The notes under the pieces were generated by a model. The model was not told the DNA's origin, ran no database searches, and saw only the letters and a list, made by a program, of their open reading frames with translations. Below, one piece after another: positions 4,847 through 5,560 of a stretch of 5,560 nt of DNA (the first letter of the stretch is position 1; each line of letters opens with the position of its first letter). The position numbers and the translations under genes were made by a program. Origin of the DNA: Bacteroidota bacterium. GTDB taxonomy: Bacteria > Bacteroidota > Bacteroidia > Cytophagales > Cyclobacteriaceae. The DNA lies in assembly GCA_003242315.1 (NCBI GenBank), contig QGUY01000263.1:1-5560 (forward strand), in the 5' to 3' direction.

Positions 4847-5560
4847 ATGAAAAGAATGCGATTCCTTGTTCCGGTGGATTTTTCGGAGGGCTCTGGGAAT
4901 GCAGTTCGCTATGCGGCAGCGCTGGCCGAAACTGCAAGCTCGTCGGTTGTCGTCCTGCACGTTGTCGTGCCCCCCTTCGACGATCATGCTTTTCTGGCCT
5001 TCGACGCGGACTCAGTGCGCGACGAAGCGCAATCCAAACTCGGAGCGTGGGCTGCTGAGCAATGCGCCGACTATAACATTGAGGTGGAGTGCAAGGTTCG
5101 CGTTGGCGATGTTGCCGAAGAAACCCGCGCCATGGCCGACCTCATGAACATTGACTTCATCATCATGGGTACCCACAGCGTCACCGCCGTTCGGAAGCTT
5201 CTTTACGGAAGTCATACCACGGAAGTGATCGAACGCGTGGCATGCCCGGTTCTCGCCATCCCGGAAGACACGCCGTTTGTACCGTATCAAAAGATCGTAT
5301 ACGCTACTGATTATCAGACAAGCGACCTTCACGCACTTGCGAAGTTGTCGCAACTGGCGGAGCTGTCGGGTGCGGCCATTGATGTTGTGCATATTTCGGA
5401 AGAGGACGCAGACCGATCCACAGAACTTTCCGTCATCGCCTACTTCGAAGATCTCATTAAGGAAAATATCCCCTACCCTAACATTACGTGCAGGGTTTAC
5501 CACCACGAGAACGTCGGGAAAGGTATTGAGCGTTTCACGCATTCCGTCGGCGGCGACATA
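4847..5560 (+). CDS. Universal stress protein, tandem UspA domains, 3' end cut by window
   Basis: The frame is open from the ATG at 4847 to the right edge, exactly 238 codons. Domain 1 (about 3-139) begins MRFLVPVDFSEGSGNAV with the nucleotide-contacting Asp at D11, and ends with IIMGTHS, LLYGSHTTEV and CPVLAIP. Domain 2 starts KIVYATDYQTSD with D155 and is cut before its own glycine motif. Usp proteins are cytosolic, ATP-binding or not, and induced in stress or growth arrest; tandem two-domain forms of about 280 residues are common in Bacteroidota. In domain 1 the G-x2-G-x9-G-S/T ATP motif reads G108-T-H-S111 and later G121-S122, so the second glycine is serine, which may weaken nucleotide binding. 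An alternative start is M4. No Shine-Dalgarno site is visible; the upstream 250 bp is unusually structured. Confidence 0.93.
   Translation, partial: MKRMRFLVPVDFSEGSGNAVRYAAALAETASSSVVVLHVVVPPFDDHAFLAFDADSVRDEAQSKLGAWAAEQCADYNIEVECKVRVGDVAEETRAMADLMNIDFIIMGTHSVTAVRKLLYGSHTTEVIERVACPVLAIPEDTPFVPYQKIVYATDYQTSDLHALAKLSQLAELSGAAIDVVHISEEDADRSTELSVIAYFEDLIKENIPYPNITCRVYHHENVGKGIERFTHSVGGDI

Overview
The window looks like chromosomal DNA of a Bacteroidota bacterium, probably in or near the Cytophagales. This is inferred from protein style: a secreted PD40-repeat protein with carboxypeptidase-regulatory-like modules, and a four-helix membrane protein of a type I recall from Bacteroidota. Clear Shine-Dalgarno sites are largely missing before the starts. 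No rRNA, tRNA, insertion sequence or CRISPR array is visible. Six genes are supported, and both window edges cut through a gene.

The left 3.1 kb is on the minus strand. In transcription order it holds a complete aldo/keto reductase (3077-2073), a small four-helix membrane protein with four histidines (1928-1482), and an exported beta-propeller (PD40) protein that runs off the left edge (1282 to 1). Gaps of 144 and 199 bp, a hairpin plus T-rich tract just after the membrane-protein stop, and weak promoter-like motifs suggest separate transcription units rather than a tight operon.

The right 2.2 kb is on the plus strand. It holds an AI-2E/PerM-type transporter (3336-4472), a 49-residue His/Cys-containing protein whose start lies inside the end of the transporter gene (4447-4596), and a tandem-domain universal stress protein that runs off the right edge (4847 to 5560). 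The two halves diverge from a 258-bp intergenic region (3078-3335) that carries a spaced 7-bp inverted repeat and a 12-bp palindrome.

Functionally this is mostly ordinary housekeeping and stress-related content: an oxidoreductase, a membrane transporter, a USP and an envelope protein. The most unusual parts are the 250-bp gap before the USP gene and the small overlapping gene. The gap has two interleaved inverted repeats in pseudoknot order with five TGCA tetramers, then a GTAA-loop hairpin, then a cluster of CACG/CGTG palindromes. I see no convincing new multi-gene system.
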